Assembly (NCBI GenBank): GCA_903895005.1
Contig: CAITSH010000406.1
Span: forward strand, 1 to 16,269
Length of the DNA stretch: 16,269 nucleotides
Source of the DNA: an uncultured Pseudomonadota bacterium
GTDB taxonomy: Bacteria; Pseudomonadota; Gammaproteobacteria; Burkholderiales; SG8-39
Direction of reading: 5' to 3'
The translations under genes and the position numbers were made by a program. Below the pieces are notes generated by a model. The model did no database searches, was not told the origin of the DNA, and saw nothing but the letters and a program-made list of their open reading frames with translations. Below are positions 14,192 to 16,269 of this stretch, one piece after another (the stretch's first letter is position 1; every line of letters starts with the position of its first letter).

Positions 14192-14938
14192 CTACGCTGA
14201 ACAGACGGCGCAGCCGGGATCTTTTTTGAGGCGAATTTCACGCAGTTGCATCGACAACGCATCGAGCAGCAGCACGCGCCCGCACAGAGTTTCACCGACC
14301 CCGGCGATCAGCTTGAGCGCCTCGGCCGCCTGCATGGTGCCGATGATGCCGGTCAGCGGCGCGAATACGCCCATGACCGCGCAACGCGTCTCCTCGAACT
14401 CGGCGTTCTCGGGAAAGAGGCAGTGGTAGCAGGGGCTGTCTTCGCGGCGCATGTCGAATACCGAAAGCTGGCCGTCAAAACGTACGCCTGCCCCCGATAC
14501 CAACGGCTTCCGGTGTTTGACGCAGGCGCGGTTCACGGCGTGGCGCGTGGCGAAATTGTCACAGCAGTCGAGCACCACGTCGCAGCCGGCAACGAGCGCA
14601 TCGAGTTCCTCGCCGGCGAGTCGCGACTGCAGTGCGCTGACCTGCACCTCGGGGTTGATGCGCGCCAGCGTGTCGCGCCCGGATTCGACCTTGGGTTGGC
14701 CGATCGCCTGCGTGGTGTGCATGATCTGGCGCTGCAGGTTGGTGAGATCGACCGTGTCGGCGTCGGCGAGCGTTATGCGGCCGACACCGGCCGAGGCTAG
14801 GTAGATCGCAGCGGGCGACCCGAGTCCGCCGGCACCGACGATGAGCGCATGCGCCGAGACGATTTTCTGCTGGCCGGCAACGTCGATCTCCGGCAGCAGG
14901 ATATGGCGTGAATAGCGCAGTAGCTGGGCGTCGTTCAT
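14192..14938 (-). CDS. moeB: Molybdopterin-synthase adenylyltransferase (HesA/MoeB/ThiF family)
   Basis: A 248-residue E1-like enzyme that adenylates the C-terminus of MoaD (or ThiS) with ATP. It has the start pattern RYSRHILLPEI with Arg11, the nucleotide loop GAGGLG (35-40), DLTNLQRQ with Asn67 and Arg70, the catalytic Asp127 in DCCDN, and a structural zinc site of Cys170/Cys173 and Cys243/Cys246. All correspond to residues of E. coli MoeB. The ATG at 14938 is preferred to a TTG at 14956, since family proteins start with MNDxQLLRYSR and GAGAAA lies upstream. No other molybdopterin genes are nearby. In this order such genes commonly sit after ctpA and may serve either molybdopterin or thiamine sulfur transfer. 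Confidence 0.93.
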   Translation of the reverse strand: MNDAQLLRYSRHILLPEIDVAGQQKIVSAHALIVGAGGLGSPAAIYLASAGVGRITLADADTVDLTNLQRQIMHTTQAIGQPKVESGRDTLARINPEVQVSALQSRLAGEELDALVAGCDVVLDCCDNFATRHAVNRACVKHRKPLVSGAGVRFDGQLSVFDMRREDSPCYHCLFPENAEFEETRCAVMGVFAPLTGIIGTMQAAEALKLIAGVGETLCGRVLLLDALSMQLREIRLKKDPGCAVCSA

Positions 14939-14957
14939 GGGTGAATCGTTTCTCAAA

Positions 14958-14991
14958 ATGCACGAGGCCGGGACTGGCCCGGCCTCGCGTG
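14958..14991 (-). terminator. Hairpin terminator between ctpA and moeB
   Basis: GAGGCCGGG (14964-14972) and CCCGGCCTC (14978-14986) form a perfect 9-base stem with the loop ACTGG. Outer bases CAC and GTG extend it with a small bulge. On the minus strand a TTTT follows within a few bases (14955-14958). It lies just past the ctpA stop and may only partly stop transcription into moeB. Confidence 0.65.
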
Positions 14992-15005
14992 TTTTGTGCG
15001 ACCGC

Positions 15006-16269
15006 TTATTTTACGGTGACGGCCGCTTGTTTGACCGGCGGTGCCTTGACGACGGGCAGGCCCTTCAGGTGGTTCATCGCCTGCTGGAACTGGAAGTCCT
15101 CGTCCGATGCGGGCTCGATCGGTGCGCGCGCTTCGGGCGCCGCTGCAGGATCCTTGGGATCCGCCTTGGGCGCCGCCTTGGCCGCACCGGGTACGGCTTT
15201 TTCGGCCGGTTTGGCAGCGTCCTTGTCGTTCTCAAGGTGCTTGAGCAGGTCCGCTTCGCGCATGCGCGTGCCGCTGGCGCCCGGCTCCTCGACCTCGACA
15301 TCGGGAACGATGCCCTTTGCCTGGATCGAACGCCCGAGCGGCGTGTAGTAGCGTGCCGTGGTGAGCTTGATCGCGGTGTTGTTGCCCAGCGGCAGGATGG
15401 TCTGCACCGAGCCCTTGCCGAAGGTCGTGGTGCCGATCACCGTGGCGCGCTTGTAGTCCTGCAGCGCGCCTGCGACGATTTCCGAGGCCGAGGCCGAGCC
15501 GCCGTTCACCAGCACCACCATCGGTACGGTCTTGATGCCTGCGGGCAGGGCTTTAAGAAAGTCCTCGCGCGTGCCGCGCAGGTAGTCTTCGGGACTGGCG
15601 TTGAACTTGCGCTTGGCATCCTCGGTGCGACCGTCCGTTGAAACGACCAGCGACTTGGGCGGCAGGAACACCGCCGAAACGCCGACCGCGCCGTTGAGCA
15701 GGCCCCCCGGATCGTTGCGCAGGTCGAGCACAAAACCGCGCAGCGGGCCGTCCTTGTAAAGCGTGTTGAGATGCTTCACCAGGTTCTCGGTGGTGTGCTC
15801 CTGGAATTGCGACAGGCGCACGTAGCCGTAGCCAGGCTCAATCATTTTGGATTTCACGCTTTGCACGCGGATCACATCGCGGATCAGGGTGACTTCAAAC
15901 GGCTTGGGCTCACCCTTGCGCAGCACGGTGATACGGATCGGTGACTTGGGTTTGCCGCGCATCTTTTTCACGGCGTCGTTGAGCGTCATGCCCTTTACCG
16001 GCGTGTCGTCGAGCTTGATGATGAGGTCGCCGGGCTTGAGGCCTGCGCGGAACGCCGGTGTGTCCTCGATCGGGGACACCACTTTTACGAAGCCGTCTTC
16101 CATGCCGACCTCGATGCCCAGGCCGCCAAACTCACCCTGGGTGCCGACCTGGAGTTCCTTGAAGGCCTCCGGGTCGAGGTAGGCTGAATGCGGATCAAGG
16201 TCGGAGAGCATGCCGTTGATCGCGCCATTGATGAGTTTCTTGTCCTGGACGGGTTCGACATAACCGCTC
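15006..16269 (-). CDS. ctpA: Carboxy-terminal processing protease, S41 family, 5' end outside window
   Basis: The visible 420 or so residues cover most of an S41A peptidase, a periplasmic protease trimming proteins near their C-termini. The first in-window Met (16211) is internal: reading continues upstream as YVEPVQDKKLINGAINGM to the edge, so the signal peptide and true start are missing. Counting from that Met, a PDZ domain spans about 31-100, and the Ser/Lys dyad is Ser241 in GGSASASE and Lys266 in TFGKGSVQ, 25 residues apart as in E. coli Prc. The family end IQAKGIVPDVEV (296-307) is followed by an Ala/Pro/Lys-rich linker (about 330-365) and a short conserved-looking tail with FQFQQAMNHLKG. 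The stop is at 15006, and a hairpin follows before moeB. Confidence 0.95.
   Translation of the reverse strand, partial: SGYVEPVQDKKLINGAINGMLSDLDPHSAYLDPEAFKELQVGTQGEFGGLGIEVGMEDGFVKVVSPIEDTPAFRAGLKPGDLIIKLDDTPVKGMTLNDAVKKMRGKPKSPIRITVLRKGEPKPFEVTLIRDVIRVQSVKSKMIEPGYGYVRLSQFQEHTTENLVKHLNTLYKDGPLRGFVLDLRNDPGGLLNGAVGVSAVFLPPKSLVVSTDGRTEDAKRKFNASPEDYLRGTREDFLKALPAGIKTVPMVVLVNGGSASASEIVAGALQDYKRATVIGTTTFGKGSVQTILPLGNNTAIKLTTARYYTPLGRSIQAKGIVPDVEVEEPGASGTRMREADLLKHLENDKDAAKPAEKAVPGAAKAAPKADPKDPAAAPEARAPIEPASDEDFQFQQAMNHLKGLPVVKAPPVKQAAVTVK

Overview
This is a high-GC chromosomal segment, most likely from a betaproteobacterium of the order Burkholderiales. The grounds are three Bug-type (tripartite tricarboxylate transporter) binding proteins, a ctpA-moeB neighbourhood as seen in that order, and the general codon style. 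The assignment rests on gene content alone. No intergenic stretch exceeds about 210 bases, and there is no rRNA, tRNA, CRISPR array or recognisable regulator gene.

Left edge (1-1250): the first 14 codons of an IS30-type transposase run off the window, with its likely terminal repeat ending just short of the stop codon of a four-helix membrane protein (151-654, minus). Upstream of that gene is a small exported Cys/His protein (738-1082, minus). This pair has a perfect FNR/ANR box with class II promoter spacing, so it is probably switched on at low oxygen.

Middle (1248-9093): an accessory catabolic island. On the minus strand are an alpha/beta hydrolase and a Bug protein. Divergent from them are a second Bug protein, a 3-hydroxyanthranilate-dioxygenase-like cupin and a RutB-like cysteine amidase (plus strand). 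A dienelactone-hydrolase-family gene (minus) converges on the amidase. Then come an odd alpha/beta hydrolase with a Cys nucleophile, a third Bug protein and a RidA-family protein (plus). Together these suggest capture of an organic acid, ring opening, and hydrolytic and deaminating steps for an amino- or nitrogen-containing aromatic compound. The substrate cannot be read from the sequence.

Right part (9182-16269, all minus strand, so transcribed from right to left): the end of ctpA (carboxy-terminal protease), a hairpin terminator, moeB, a COG2509-type FAD protein, then a compact urc1-urc4-upp set. That set matches the URC route of uracil catabolism defined in the yeast Lachancea kluyveri: a GTP-cyclohydrolase-II-like protein, a DUF1688 protein and uracil phosphoribosyltransferase. 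Here uracil would be converted to UMP, the ring opened by the Urc1-like protein and the product processed by the Urc4-like protein. A hairpin at 9115-9145 separates upp from the convergent RidA-family gene.
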